Of a stretch of 10,005 bases of DNA, positions 1 through 7,254 are shown one piece after another. Position 1 is the stretch's first letter, and every line of letters begins with the position of its first letter. This stretch comes from CAIYZT01 sp052387855 (GTDB lineage: Bacteria; Pseudomonadota; Alphaproteobacteria; Rhodobacterales; Rhodobacteraceae). A program made the translations under genes and the position numbers. The DNA lies in the NCBI GenBank assembly GCA_052387855.1, contig JBQTIT010000101.1, positions 1 to 10,005 of the forward strand. Reading direction: 5' to 3'. Below the pieces are notes generated by a model that had not been told where the DNA came from, made no database searches, and was given only the letters and a program-made list of their open reading frames with translations.

Positions 1-1
1 C

Positions 2-30
2 AGCGCCCGCCCCGCCCCCAGGCGGGCGCT
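2..30. repeat. GC-rich perfect stem-loop at window edge
   Basis: A perfect 10-bp inverted repeat: bases 2-11 (agcgcccgcc) pair with 21-30 (ggcgggcgct) around a 9-base C-rich loop. No T-tract follows on either strand, so a classical intrinsic terminator is not supported. It sits about 130 bases downstream of the amidase stop. It could be an intergenic palindrome or part of the 5' region of a gene outside the window. The rest of 1-159 contains no open frame I would call a gene. Confidence 0.5.
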
Positions 31-102
31 CCGCACCCGCCCGGGTCGGGCGCCGGCCTCTGTCACTGATGCGGAACCGGTCTATCGGACATGATCTCAC
101 AA

Positions 103-133
103 GGGCAGGGAAACGCGGTGCGTTTCCTGTCCC
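103..133 (-). terminator. Possible terminator hairpin after the amidase gene
   Basis: Bases 109-116 (ggaaacgc) pair perfectly with 120-127 (gcgtttcc) around a 3-base loop. The stem extends through a G-U pair and a small internal loop to ggg/ccc at 103-105 and 131-133. It begins 27 bases past the amidase stop in the direction of transcription. The bases that follow on the minus strand read TTGTGAG, a poor U-tract, so termination is only a possibility. The structure could equally act in the leader of a following gene. Confidence 0.35.
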
Positions 134-159
134 GCCCGGCCCCGACTTTGGCCGAGGGG

Positions 160-1377
160 TCACCCGGGCCGCCGTGACTCCTGCCCGGTGGCCGAAATCA
201 GGCGGTCCTCGGCCCGCCATTCGGCCAGGCCCGCCAGGATCGCGCCGGCCAGGCGGGCGCGCCAGGCCTGGTCAAAAAGCCGCTCACGGTCTTGCGCCGA
301 CGACAGAAAGCCCATCTCGATCAGGACCGAGGGGATGTCGGGCGACTTCAGCACCGAAAAGCCGCCCTCCTGCCGCGGCCGCGGGTGCATCCCTACCCCT
401 GCCCCCAGCATCGCGGCCTCCAGCGCGGCGGCCAGGCGGCGGATGCGGGGCGCGGTTTCGGTGCGGGCCATGTCCATCAGCACCGTGGCCACCAGGTCAT
501 CCTGCTGGCTCAGGTCGATCCCCGCCAACAGATCGTCTCGGTCGTGACGCTCGGCCAGGGCGCGCGCGGCGGCGTCGCCCGCGTCGGCGGACAGAGTATA
601 AAGCGCGGTCCCCTCGGCCTCGCCCGTCGCCAGGGCATCGGCGTGCAGCGACAGGAACACATCCGCCCCGGCGCCACGCGCGATGGTCAGGCGCTCTTCG
701 AGCGGAACAAAGACATCCGCCTCGCGCGTCAGCACCACCTCGAAACCGCCGGCGCGCAGCAGGGCCTCTTTCACCTCGCGCGCGAACAGCAGCATCAGGT
801 CGGCCTCGCGCGCGCCGTCATGCTCGGCCCCGGGGTCGATGCCGCCGTGGCCAGGGTCCAGCACCACCCGCAGCGGGCCATCGCCGCGCCGGGGCGCGGG
901 CGCGGGCGCCACGGGTTCGGGCAGGGCCCAGTCCTGCGGCTCGGGCTGGGCGGCCCGTTCGGCGAACTCCGCAGGATCGGCCGGCGCCAGGCGCAGGGTC
1001 AGCCGCACCGGCCCCTGCGTGCTCATTGCGGCCGTGCGCGCCAGCATCGGCCGCTCCAGCCGCAGCACCAGCCGCGACCAGCCCGGGCGCAGCGGCCCGG
1101 CCCGCATCTCGGCCACCCCGGCCGAGATTTCGGGCACGGCCGCCAGCCCCGACCAGTCCACCTCGCGCGCATCAAGGATCAGCCGCGGCGGATCATCCAG
1201 CACGCGCAGACGCCAGGGCACCGGCTGGCTGAGCGTGAACTCCGCCACCACCTCGGCCCCCTCGTCGCGCACCGACGATGCCGCGGCATCCAGACGCGCG
1301 AGCCCGGTCAGCTCTTGCCCCATCGCCGCCCCCGCCCCGCACAGCGCCACCACAAGGGCCAGACCGCGCAGGCTCAT
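160..1377 (-). CDS. N-acetylmuramoyl-L-alanine amidase (AMIN + Amidase_3)
   Basis: This is a 405-residue exported peptidoglycan hydrolase that cleaves the amide bond between N-acetylmuramic acid and L-alanine, helping daughter-cell separation and wall turnover in the periplasm. Residues 1-20 form a signal peptide ending in AMG-Q. Residues about 25-135 look like an AMIN targeting domain, followed by a Pro/Ala linker at about 140-167. The Amidase_3 catalytic domain runs from about 169 to 388. Its zinc-site residues are visible: H177 in LDPGHGG, E191 in READLM and H245 in LSLHADA, with the catalytic glutamate E354 in LIEMGF. Length and domain order match AmiC-type amidases. The start codon overlaps the stop of the upstream aminotransferase gene (ATGA), so translation is probably coupled. 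No LytM-responsive regulatory element can be assigned with confidence. In related genomes such an amidase often precedes a class A penicillin-binding protein gene; that neighbour would lie outside the window and is only inferred. Confidence 0.93.
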   Translation of the reverse strand: MSLRGLALVVALCGAGAAMGQELTGLARLDAAASSVRDEGAEVVAEFTLSQPVPWRLRVLDDPPRLILDAREVDWSGLAAVPEISAGVAEMRAGPLRPGWSRLVLRLERPMLARTAAMSTQGPVRLTLRLAPADPAEFAERAAQPEPQDWALPEPVAPAPAPRRGDGPLRVVLDPGHGGIDPGAEHDGAREADLMLLFAREVKEALLRAGGFEVVLTREADVFVPLEERLTIARGAGADVFLSLHADALATGEAEGTALYTLSADAGDAAARALAERHDRDDLLAGIDLSQQDDLVATVLMDMARTETAPRIRRLAAALEAAMLGAGVGMHPRPRQEGGFSVLKSPDIPSVLIEMGFLSSAQDRERLFDQAWRARLAGAILAGLAEWRAEDRLISATGQESRRPG

Positions 1378-2534
1378 GCCCCCTTCTCCGCCGTGCGGGC
1401 GCCCAGAAAGTCCCGCAGGCGCACCAGACCCTCGGCCACGTCCTCGGTCGCGCCGGCATAGGACAGGCGCAGGGTGCCGGCGCCGCGACGGGGGTCGAAA
1501 TCCAGCCCCGGCGTCACGGCAACCCCGGCGCCGTGCAGGATCTCGCGGGCCAGCGCAAGGCTGTCCTGCGTCAGAGCCGAAACATCGGCATAGACATAGA
1601 ACGCCCCGTCCGGCGGCGCAAAGCGGCCCAGACCGGCCGGGGCCAAGCCGTCAAGCATCAGACGGCGGTTCTCGGCATAGACGGCGCGGTTCGCGTCAAG
1701 CTCTTCCTCGGCCTCCAGCGCCGCCAGCGCGGCGATTTGCGAGACATGGGGGGCGCAGATGAACAGATTCTGCGCCAGCCGCTCGACCGTGCGGATGTGG
1801 TTCTCGGGCACCACCATCCAGCCGATGCGCCAGCCGGTCATGCTGAAATACTTGGAAAAGGAGTTGATCACATAGGCCTGATCGCTGATCTCCAGCGCCG
1901 AGACCGCGCGCGCGCCATAATGCAGCCCGTGATAGATCTCGTCCGAGACAAAGGCGATGCCCAGCCGCGCCGCCTGATCCATCAGCGCCTTGAGCGCGGG
2001 GCGGTCCAGCATCGTGCCGGTCGGATTGCCCGGCGAGGCCACGATCACCCCGGCCAGGTCCTGCCCTTCCAGATCGGCGGGCAGCATCTGCATCCGGTTC
2101 TCGGCCGTCGCCTGCAGGCCCACGGGCACCAGCGACAGTGCCTTGAGGATCTGGCGGTAGCTGGGATAGCCGGGCTCGGCCAGCGCCACGCGGTCAAAAG
2201 CATCGAACAGCGCCGAGAAGGCCAAAAGGAACGCCCCGGACGAGCCCGAGGTGATCACGACGCGGTCGGGGTTCAGCTCGATCCCGTACCAGCGCCGGTA
2301 AAGCCCGGCGATGCCGCGCCGCAGCTCCGGCAGGCCCAGCGAGACGGTGTAGCCAAGCGCCGAGCGTTCCATCTGCCGCGCCGCCGCCGCCCGGGCCAGC
2401 GCGGGCGCCGGCGTGCCGGGCTGGCCCACCTCCATGTGAATGATCCGCCGACCGGAGGCTTCCAGCCGGCGGGCCTCTTCGACCATGTCCATCACAATGA
2501 AGGCATCGACCTGCCCGCGCCTTGAACTCTTCAT
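1374..2534 (-). CDS. Class I/II PLP-dependent aminotransferase
   Basis: This 386-residue cytosolic protein is a fold-type I aminotransferase of the AspC/AlaA-like group. It would transfer an amino group between an amino acid and a 2-oxo acid using pyridoxal phosphate. Visible landmarks: the N-terminal MEVGQP segment at 34-39, the GSSG phosphate-site turn at 97-100, NPTG at 170-173, D198 in SDEIYHG (contacts the PLP nitrogen), the Schiff-base lysine K228 in SFSKYFSMTGWR, and R356 in LRLSYA (expected to bind the substrate carboxylate). Length is typical. The ATG at 2534 is preceded by a modest AGGGG ribosome site about six bases away. The gene overlaps the amidase by four bases, suggesting co-expression, but no shared pathway is evident. 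Substrate specificity (alanine, aspartate, aromatic or other) cannot be read from sequence alone. Confidence 0.9.
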   Translation of the reverse strand: MKSSRRGQVDAFIVMDMVEEARRLEASGRRIIHMEVGQPGTPAPALARAAAARQMERSALGYTVSLGLPELRRGIAGLYRRWYGIELNPDRVVITSGSSGAFLLAFSALFDAFDRVALAEPGYPSYRQILKALSLVPVGLQATAENRMQMLPADLEGQDLAGVIVASPGNPTGTMLDRPALKALMDQAARLGIAFVSDEIYHGLHYGARAVSALEISDQAYVINSFSKYFSMTGWRIGWMVVPENHIRTVERLAQNLFICAPHVSQIAALAALEAEEELDANRAVYAENRRLMLDGLAPAGLGRFAPPDGAFYVYADVSALTQDSLALAREILHGAGVAVTPGLDFDPRRGAGTLRLSYAGATEDVAEGLVRLRDFLGARTAEKGA

Positions 2535-2614
2535 GCCCGCCCCTATGATCGCGGCCCACAGTTCCCCGACCGGCGCCCGAGGTCAAGCCCGCGCCCCCAG
2601 CACTCAGGACGTCC

Positions 2615-3361
2615 ATGCGCGCCAATCTTTCCACGCTCGGCCTCTGCCTCGCCCTCGCCGGCCCCGCCCTGTCCGAGGGCTTGACCGACATGACCGAGGC
2701 CGAACGCGCCGCCTTTGGCGCGGCGGTCCGCGCCTATCTTGTGGAAAACCCCGAGGTGATCGTCGAGGCGATGACGGTCTATCAGTCCCGCCAGGAACAG
2801 GCCGAGGCGGCCAGCGATCAGGAAATGGTGGCGATGAACGCCGCCGCGATCTTTGACGATCCCAATTCCTGGGTCGGCGGTAACCCCGAGGGCGACTATA
2901 CCGTGGTCGAATTCATGGATTACCGCTGCGGCTACTGCAAGAAGGCCTTTGAAGAGGTGGCAGAACTGGTCCGCGCCGATGGCAACATCCGCTTCATCCT
3001 CAAGGAATTCCCGATCCTGGGCGAGGAGTCGATGACCACATCGCGCTTTGCGATCGCGGTGCTGCAACTGCATGGTGCAGATGCCTACAAGGCGGTGCAT
3101 GATGCGTTGATGACGCTGCGCGGCGCGCCGGACCAGCCGACGCTGCTGCGTCTGGCCGGCGATCTGGGGCTGGACGGCGCGGCGGTTCTGGACCGGATGG
3201 GCGCCGACGAGGTCACGGCGGTGATCGCGGCCAATCACGCGCTGGCCGACCGGCTGGCGATTTCGGGCACGCCGACCTTTGTCATGGGCGGGCAGATGCT
3301 GCGCGGCTATGTGCCGCTGAACGCGATGCAGGCCATCGTGGCCGAGGCGCGCGGCGGCTGA
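2615..3361 (+). CDS. Periplasmic DsbA-family thiol-disulfide protein (ScsC/Com1-like)
   Basis: A 248-residue thioredoxin-fold protein that should make, break or shuffle disulfide bonds in the periplasm. Residues 1-20 are a signal peptide (hydrophobic core LGLCLALAG, cleavage near ALS-EG). Residues about 27-80 form a charged helical region resembling the ScsC_N oligomerisation domain. The thioredoxin/DsbA domain covers about 88-245, with the redox motif CGYC at C105-C108 and the cis-proline loop T219-P220 (SGTPTF). Start choice is supported by AGGA five bases before the ATG. The N-terminal extension separates it from classical DsbA and is shared with Com1/BdbD-like and ScsC proteins, some of which are trimeric isomerases. 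It is divergent from the aminotransferase gene (80 bp between starts) and convergent with ispG (4 bp between stops). Family assignment is firm; oxidase versus isomerase role is not. Confidence 0.92.
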   Translation: MRANLSTLGLCLALAGPALSEGLTDMTEAERAAFGAAVRAYLVENPEVIVEAMTVYQSRQEQAEAASDQEMVAMNAAAIFDDPNSWVGGNPEGDYTVVEFMDYRCGYCKKAFEEVAELVRADGNIRFILKEFPILGEESMTTSRFAIAVLQLHGADAYKAVHDALMTLRGAPDQPTLLRLAGDLGLDGAAVLDRMGADEVTAVIAANHALADRLAISGTPTFVMGGQMLRGYVPLNAMQAIVAEARGG

Positions 3362-3365
3362 CGGC

Positions 3366-4487
3366 TCAGGCGACGGCCGCGCCGGCAGCCTCGATCTCGG
3401 CGGCCTTCTTCTCGACCAGCTCGACGATGTGGTCGACCATCCGGTCATTGCCCAGCTTGTGCGCCTGCTTGCCAGCCAGATACACCATGCCCGACCCCGC
3501 CCCGCCGCCGGTAAAGCCGATGTCGGTCATCAGCGCCTCGCCCGGGCCATTGACCACGCAGCCGATGATGGAAAGGCTCATCGAGGTGGTGACATGGGCC
3601 AGACGCTGCTCCAGTGCCGCCACCGTCTGGATCACGTCAAAGCCCTGACGCGCGCAGGACGGGCAAGAGATGATCGTCACCCCCCGGTGGCGCAGGCCCA
3701 GGGATTTCAGGATCTCGAAACCCACCTTGACCTCTTCGACCGGATCGGCCGAAAGCGAGACGCGGATCGTGTCGCCAATCCCGAACCACAGGAGCGAGCC
3801 CAGGCCGATGGCCGACTTGACCGTGCCCGACACCAGCCCGCCCGCCTCGGTGATGCCAAGGTGGATGGGCGCGTCGGTCACGGTGGCGAGCTGCTGATAG
3901 GCCGCCGCCGCCATGAAGACGTCAGAGGCCTTGACCGAGATCTTGAACTCGTGAAAATCGTTGTCCTGGAGCAGCTTGATGTGGTCCAGCCCCGATTCCA
4001 CCATCGCATCCGGGCAAGGCTCGCCGTATTTGTCCAGCAGGTGCCTTTCCAGAGAGCCGGCATTGACCCCGATCCGGATCGAGCAGCCATGATCCTTGGC
4101 CGCCCGCACCACCTCGGCCACGCGGCGGGCATCGCCGATGTTGCCGGGGTTGATGCGCAGGCAGGCGGCCCCGGCCTCGGCGGCCTCGATGGCGCGCTTG
4201 TAGTGGAAATGGATGTCCGCGACGATGGGAACGGGCGATTCGCGCACGATCTCGCGCAGGGCGCGGGTGCTGTCCTGGTCGGGGGTCGAGACGCGCACGA
4301 TGTCGGCCCCGGCCACGGCGCAGCGCTGCACCTGCTCGATCGTGGCCTTGGCATCGGTGGTCAGCGTGTTGGTCATGGTCTGCACCGAGATCGGCGCATC
4401 CCCGCCCACCAGAACGCGGCCAACGCGGATCTGGCGGCTGAGGCGCCGGTCGATGTTTCGCCAGGGACGGATGGGATTGTGGCTCAT
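3366..4487 (-). CDS. ispG: 4-hydroxy-3-methylbut-2-enyl diphosphate synthase (IspG/GcpE)
   Basis: IspG carries out the penultimate step of the MEP isoprenoid pathway, reductively converting the cyclic diphosphate MEcPP to HMBPP in the cytosol with a [4Fe-4S] cluster. Counting from the preferred start, the protein has 373 residues. The cluster ligands are visible as C275 and C278 (ISCPSC), C310 (IIGCVVNGPGE) and E317. The N-terminal TIM-barrel segment contains hallmark stretches such as PISVQTMTN (32-40), VADIHFHY (89-96) and RINPGNIG (111-118). The open frame extends 17 codons further upstream to 4538. I chose the ATG at 4487 because AAGAGGT lies five bases before it and because SHNPIRPWRNI is a typical alphaproteobacterial IspG beginning. 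It lies 58 bp after the RodZ-like gene on the same strand and may be co-transcribed with it. Confidence 0.96.
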   Translation of the reverse strand: MSHNPIRPWRNIDRRLSRQIRVGRVLVGGDAPISVQTMTNTLTTDAKATIEQVQRCAVAGADIVRVSTPDQDSTRALREIVRESPVPIVADIHFHYKRAIEAAEAGAACLRINPGNIGDARRVAEVVRAAKDHGCSIRIGVNAGSLERHLLDKYGEPCPDAMVESGLDHIKLLQDNDFHEFKISVKASDVFMAAAAYQQLATVTDAPIHLGITEAGGLVSGTVKSAIGLGSLLWFGIGDTIRVSLSADPVEEVKVGFEILKSLGLRHRGVTIISCPSCARQGFDVIQTVAALEQRLAHVTTSMSLSIIGCVVNGPGEALMTDIGFTGGGAGSGMVYLAGKQAHKLGNDRMVDHIVELVEKKAAEIEAAGAAVA

Positions 4488-4492
4488 CTTTG

Positions 4493-4499
4493 ACCTCTT
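4493..4499 (-). promoter_or_regulatory. Ribosome binding site fixing the ispG start
   Basis: On the minus strand AAGAGGT is placed five bases before the ATG at 4487. This favours that start over the ATG 17 codons upstream at 4538, which would fall in the GC-rich spacer after the RodZ-like stop codon. Confidence 0.6.
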
Positions 4500-4545
4500 G
4501 TCGCGCCCCTCAATAGGCCGGGGCGCCGGCAAGGGCAACGGCGGA

Positions 4546-5799
4546 TCACTCCGAAGCCGACCCCTCGGCCGGAGCTTCGATCAAGGCGACGAAACGTGCC
4601 AGATCGGCGTCGGCATCGGGGTCAGCCTGCTGATAGGCGGCCAGCAGCGATCCGGCATCAAGGCTAAGGTCCTTGACCACCTCGGCATCGCGCGCGGCCG
4701 GGCCAAAGGTCTTGCCCCCGACGAGGAAATAGACCGAGTTCGAGTTGCCCGCCCGCAGCACCGGCGCCTGTGCCAGCGGCGGAACCGAATAGATCTCGCC
4801 GGCATCCAGGATCTTTTCAAAGATCACAGAGCCGTCCAGCGCCGAAACCCGCACCCAGGACGGGCGCACGGCCATGATCTCGACCCCGGTCGTCTCGGCC
4901 AGAACCTGAATCCCGTCCGCCGCGTCGCCGGCCGCAGGCACCGCCGCCGCCGGCTCGGCACCCTCGGCCAGAACGCCGCTCTGGCGCGGGTCGATCGCCG
5001 CGATGGGCCCGTCGCGCGCGATCAGGACCGGCACCGACAGGGCCTCGGGGCGGTACAGCAGCAAGGGGTCGCGCGACACGCCGGTTCCTTGCGCATCTGC
5101 CAGATCCTCGGGCGCCGAGCGCACCGAAACCGGCTCGCCCGCCACATTGCCCAGCGGGTCGATCTCGGCCACCACGGCGGGGGCTTCGTTCACCGGGGCA
5201 AGCTGCACGCGCTGAACCTCTTGCAGCACCCACCAGCCGCCGTAGCCGATGGACATCAGCAGCGCCACAAGCACCGAGATCGAACCGACCGCCCCCGGCT
5301 CGATCCGGGCAAAGGCGCTTTCGGGGCGCGGAAAGAAGCTGGCGTTGGGGTTGGCAAAGGGATCGCCACGGTCAAGTCCCGACGCCCGGGCGCGCTGCGC
5401 CACGATCGAGGCGGTCGAGGCCGCCGCCGACATGCCATGCGCCACCTCAAAGCCGCTTTCCGCGCAGAACCGCGAAAAGCTGTCTTCGGGGTCCATGCCC
5501 AGATAGCGGGCGTAAGAGCGGACATAGCCGGCGATGAAACCCGGCGTTTCAAAGGCCGCGACATCGGCATTCTCGATGGCGGCGATATAGGTGGCCTTGA
5601 TCTTGAGCTCGCGCTGCACATCCAGCAGCGACTTGCCCAGCGTGGCCCGCTCGCCCCGCATCTGATCCCCAAGGCGCATGTCGAAGTCGTCAAAGCCTTT
5701 CGGCTTGTCCTCCTTCGCGGCGGGTTTTGCCCACCGGCCGATCATGCGAGAAAACCCATCTCTGCCCCGAGAAAACTGGCGCTCTTCGCCCGGTTTCAT
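4546..5799 (-). CDS. RodZ-like HTH / transmembrane / DUF4115 protein
   Basis: A 417-residue single-pass membrane protein with the architecture of RodZ, the cytoskeletal adaptor that links MreB to the wall-elongation machinery. After a basic N-terminal stretch (1-40), residues about 41-110 form an HTH_25 (Cro-like) domain, including LGDQMRGERATLGKSLLDVQ and the helix KIKATYIAAIE. A hydrophobic segment at about 172-194 (VGSISVLVALLMSIGYGGWW) is the likely membrane span. An Ala/Pro-rich low-complexity periplasmic linker runs to about 300, and a DUF4115 beta domain covers about 306-380 (SWVRV, GEIYSVPP, GNSNSVYF). The start at 5799 has AGGA five bases upstream; later ATGs (codons 19 and 41) are alternatives, the last being the common start of shorter homologues. 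It lies 59 bp after hemA and 58 bp before ispG, the latter an arrangement also known for RodZ in other proteobacteria. A shape role is inferred; DNA binding is not excluded. Confidence 0.88.
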   Translation of the reverse strand: MKPGEERQFSRGRDGFSRMIGRWAKPAAKEDKPKGFDDFDMRLGDQMRGERATLGKSLLDVQRELKIKATYIAAIENADVAAFETPGFIAGYVRSYARYLGMDPEDSFSRFCAESGFEVAHGMSAAASTASIVAQRARASGLDRGDPFANPNASFFPRPESAFARIEPGAVGSISVLVALLMSIGYGGWWVLQEVQRVQLAPVNEAPAVVAEIDPLGNVAGEPVSVRSAPEDLADAQGTGVSRDPLLLYRPEALSVPVLIARDGPIAAIDPRQSGVLAEGAEPAAAVPAAGDAADGIQVLAETTGVEIMAVRPSWVRVSALDGSVIFEKILDAGEIYSVPPLAQAPVLRAGNSNSVYFLVGGKTFGPAARDAEVVKDLSLDAGSLLAAYQQADPDADADLARFVALIEAPAEGSASE

Positions 5800-5858
5800 G
5801 ATGATCCTATTGTTGATTGCGGCGCGGCGGGCAAGCGGATTTTGCAGGCCCGGCGGTC

Positions 5859-7082
5859 TCAGGCCGAGGCTTCAGCGCGATTCAGCGCACAGTGGCGCCA
5901 GAGCTGGTCCATCGCGGCCACGAGCGCGTCGATTTCCCCGGGCCCATGCAGCGGCGAGGGCGTGAAGCGCAGCCGCTCGGTGCCGCGCGGCACGGTGGGA
6001 AAATTGATCGGCTGGGCGTAAATGCCATGCGATTCCAGCAGCATGTCGGACAGCATCTTGCAATGCACCGGATTACCCACATGAACGGGAACGATATGGC
6101 TGCCGTGGTCGATGATCGGCAGGCCCAGCCCGCGCAGCCGCAGCTTGAGAATCCGGGCATTGGTCTGGTGGGCATCGCGCAGGTGCTGGGCCGACTTCAG
6201 ATACCGGACCGAGGCCGCCGCCCCCGCCGCCACGGCCGGCGGGATCGAGGTGGTAAAGATGAATCCCGGCGCATAGGAGCGAATCGCATCCACCATCCGG
6301 GCCGAAGCCGCGATATAGCCGCCGAAAACGCCAAAGGCCTTGGCCAGCGTGCCGTTGATGATGTCGATGCGGCCCATCTGGCCGTCACGCTCGGCCACGC
6401 CGGCGCCGCGCGCGCCGTACATGCCCACGGCATGCACCTCGTCCAGATAGGTCAGGGCGCCGAATTCCTGCGCCAGATCGCAGATCTCGCGGATCGGCGC
6501 AAAGTCCCCGTCCATCGAGTAGATCGATTCAAAGGCGATCAGCTTGGGCGCGGCCGGATCGTCCGCCGCCAGCAGCGCCCGCAGATGGGCCAGATCGTTG
6601 TGGCGAAAGATCCGCTTGGCCCCGCCGCCGCGCCGGATGCCCTCGATCATCGAGGCGTGGTTGAGCGCGTCCGAATAGATGATCAGACCGGGAAAGAGGC
6701 GCGTCAGCGTTGACAGCGTGGCGTCATTGGCCACATAGGCCGAGGTAAAGAGCAGCGCCGCCTCCTTGGCGTGCAGGTCGGCCAGTTCCGCCTCCAGCGC
6801 GCGGTGGTGGCGCGTCGTGCCCGAGATGTTGCGCGTCCCGCCCGAGCCGGCGCCGGTGCCGTCCAGCACGGCGCGCATCGCTTCCAGCACCACCGGATGC
6901 TGGCCCATGCCCAGATAGTCGTTGCCGCACCAGACCGTGATCTCGCGCGTCTGGCCATCGGGACGGGTCCAGACCGCGCGGGGAAAATCGCCGGCGCGGC
7001 GCTCGATGTCGATGAAGGTGCGATAGCGCCCCTCGTCGTGCAGCAGCCTCAGCGCCGCGTCAAGACCGGCCTCATAGTCCAT
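5859..7082 (-). CDS. hemA: 5-aminolevulinate synthase
   Basis: This 407-residue PLP enzyme condenses glycine with succinyl-CoA to give 5-aminolevulinate, CO2 and CoA, the committed step of heme (and, where present, bacteriochlorophyll and cobalamin) synthesis by the C4 pathway. The sequence starts MDYEAGLDAAL, typical of alphaproteobacterial ALAS. Visible residues include R21 and T83/N85 in the GSGGTRNISG loop (substrate/CoA contacts in the R. capsulatus enzyme), H142 stacking on PLP, D214 and H217 in YLDEVHAVG, and the Schiff-base lysine K248 in GTLAKAFG. The C-terminal RGTERLRFTPSP (364-375) is the conserved substrate-binding segment. No heme regulatory CP motif is seen. The ATG at 7082 follows AGAGGTGA closely, a strong ribosome site. 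It is the first of three same-strand genes (hemA, rodZ-like, ispG). Oxygen control by FnrL occurs for hemA in relatives, but only a half-site-like ATCAA is present here. Confidence 0.97.
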   Translation of the reverse strand: MDYEAGLDAALRLLHDEGRYRTFIDIERRAGDFPRAVWTRPDGQTREITVWCGNDYLGMGQHPVVLEAMRAVLDGTGAGSGGTRNISGTTRHHRALEAELADLHAKEAALLFTSAYVANDATLSTLTRLFPGLIIYSDALNHASMIEGIRRGGGAKRIFRHNDLAHLRALLAADDPAAPKLIAFESIYSMDGDFAPIREICDLAQEFGALTYLDEVHAVGMYGARGAGVAERDGQMGRIDIINGTLAKAFGVFGGYIAASARMVDAIRSYAPGFIFTTSIPPAVAAGAAASVRYLKSAQHLRDAHQTNARILKLRLRGLGLPIIDHGSHIVPVHVGNPVHCKMLSDMLLESHGIYAQPINFPTVPRGTERLRFTPSPLHGPGEIDALVAAMDQLWRHCALNRAEASA

Positions 7083-7254
7083 TCGTCACCTCTTGATCCG
7101 CCGCACCGGGGCCGATGTGCCGTCGCCCTGCCCCACGGGCACCCTGCGCGGCGGTCGTTCGGGCCCTTGCGGGCAATAGACCCATTCCCGGACCGGTGAC
7201 CAGTGAACAAATTGTCGCCCCCCGGGCCCGGCCGGAAAGCCATCGGCACCCCGA
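7083..7254 (-). promoter_or_regulatory. hemA upstream region, probable promoter
   Basis: The 172 bases between the small secreted protein's stop and hemA are GC-rich but include a less GC-rich patch at about 7183-7215. On the minus strand this patch reads GACAATTTGTTCACTGGTC, a plausible start for promoter elements. No convincing -35/-10 pair with 16-18 bp spacing was found, and no full FnrL box (TTGAT-N4-ATCAA). No clear intrinsic terminator separates the upstream gene from hemA, so read-through is possible. The call rests mainly on position. Confidence 0.3.

Noticed and set aside
61..140. Minus-strand promoter for a gene left of the window (TTGTGA ... GATAGA)
   Set aside because: The two hexamer-like elements are only 10 bases apart, far from the 16-18 needed, and no better pair was found.
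69..1461. Several long plus-strand frames opposite the amidase
   Set aside because: They are Arg/Pro/Ala-rich shadows of the amidase gene; the amidase has a signal peptide and all zinc ligands.
1278..2525. Plus-strand frame of 415 codons opposite the aminotransferase
   Set aside because: It mirrors a gene whose PLP-enzyme motifs are complete, and its translation has low-complexity Arg/Gln/His composition without motifs.
4213..6021. Plus-strand open frame of 602 codons opposite ispG and the rodZ-like gene
   Set aside because: It is antisense to two well-supported genes, is rich in Arg/His/Gly/Pro, has no recognisable domain and is the expected product of GC-rich third codon positions.
7083..7095. 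FnrL/FNR site just before hemA
   Set aside because: Only an ATCAA half-site is present on the minus strand; the partner position reads GTGCG instead of TTGAT.
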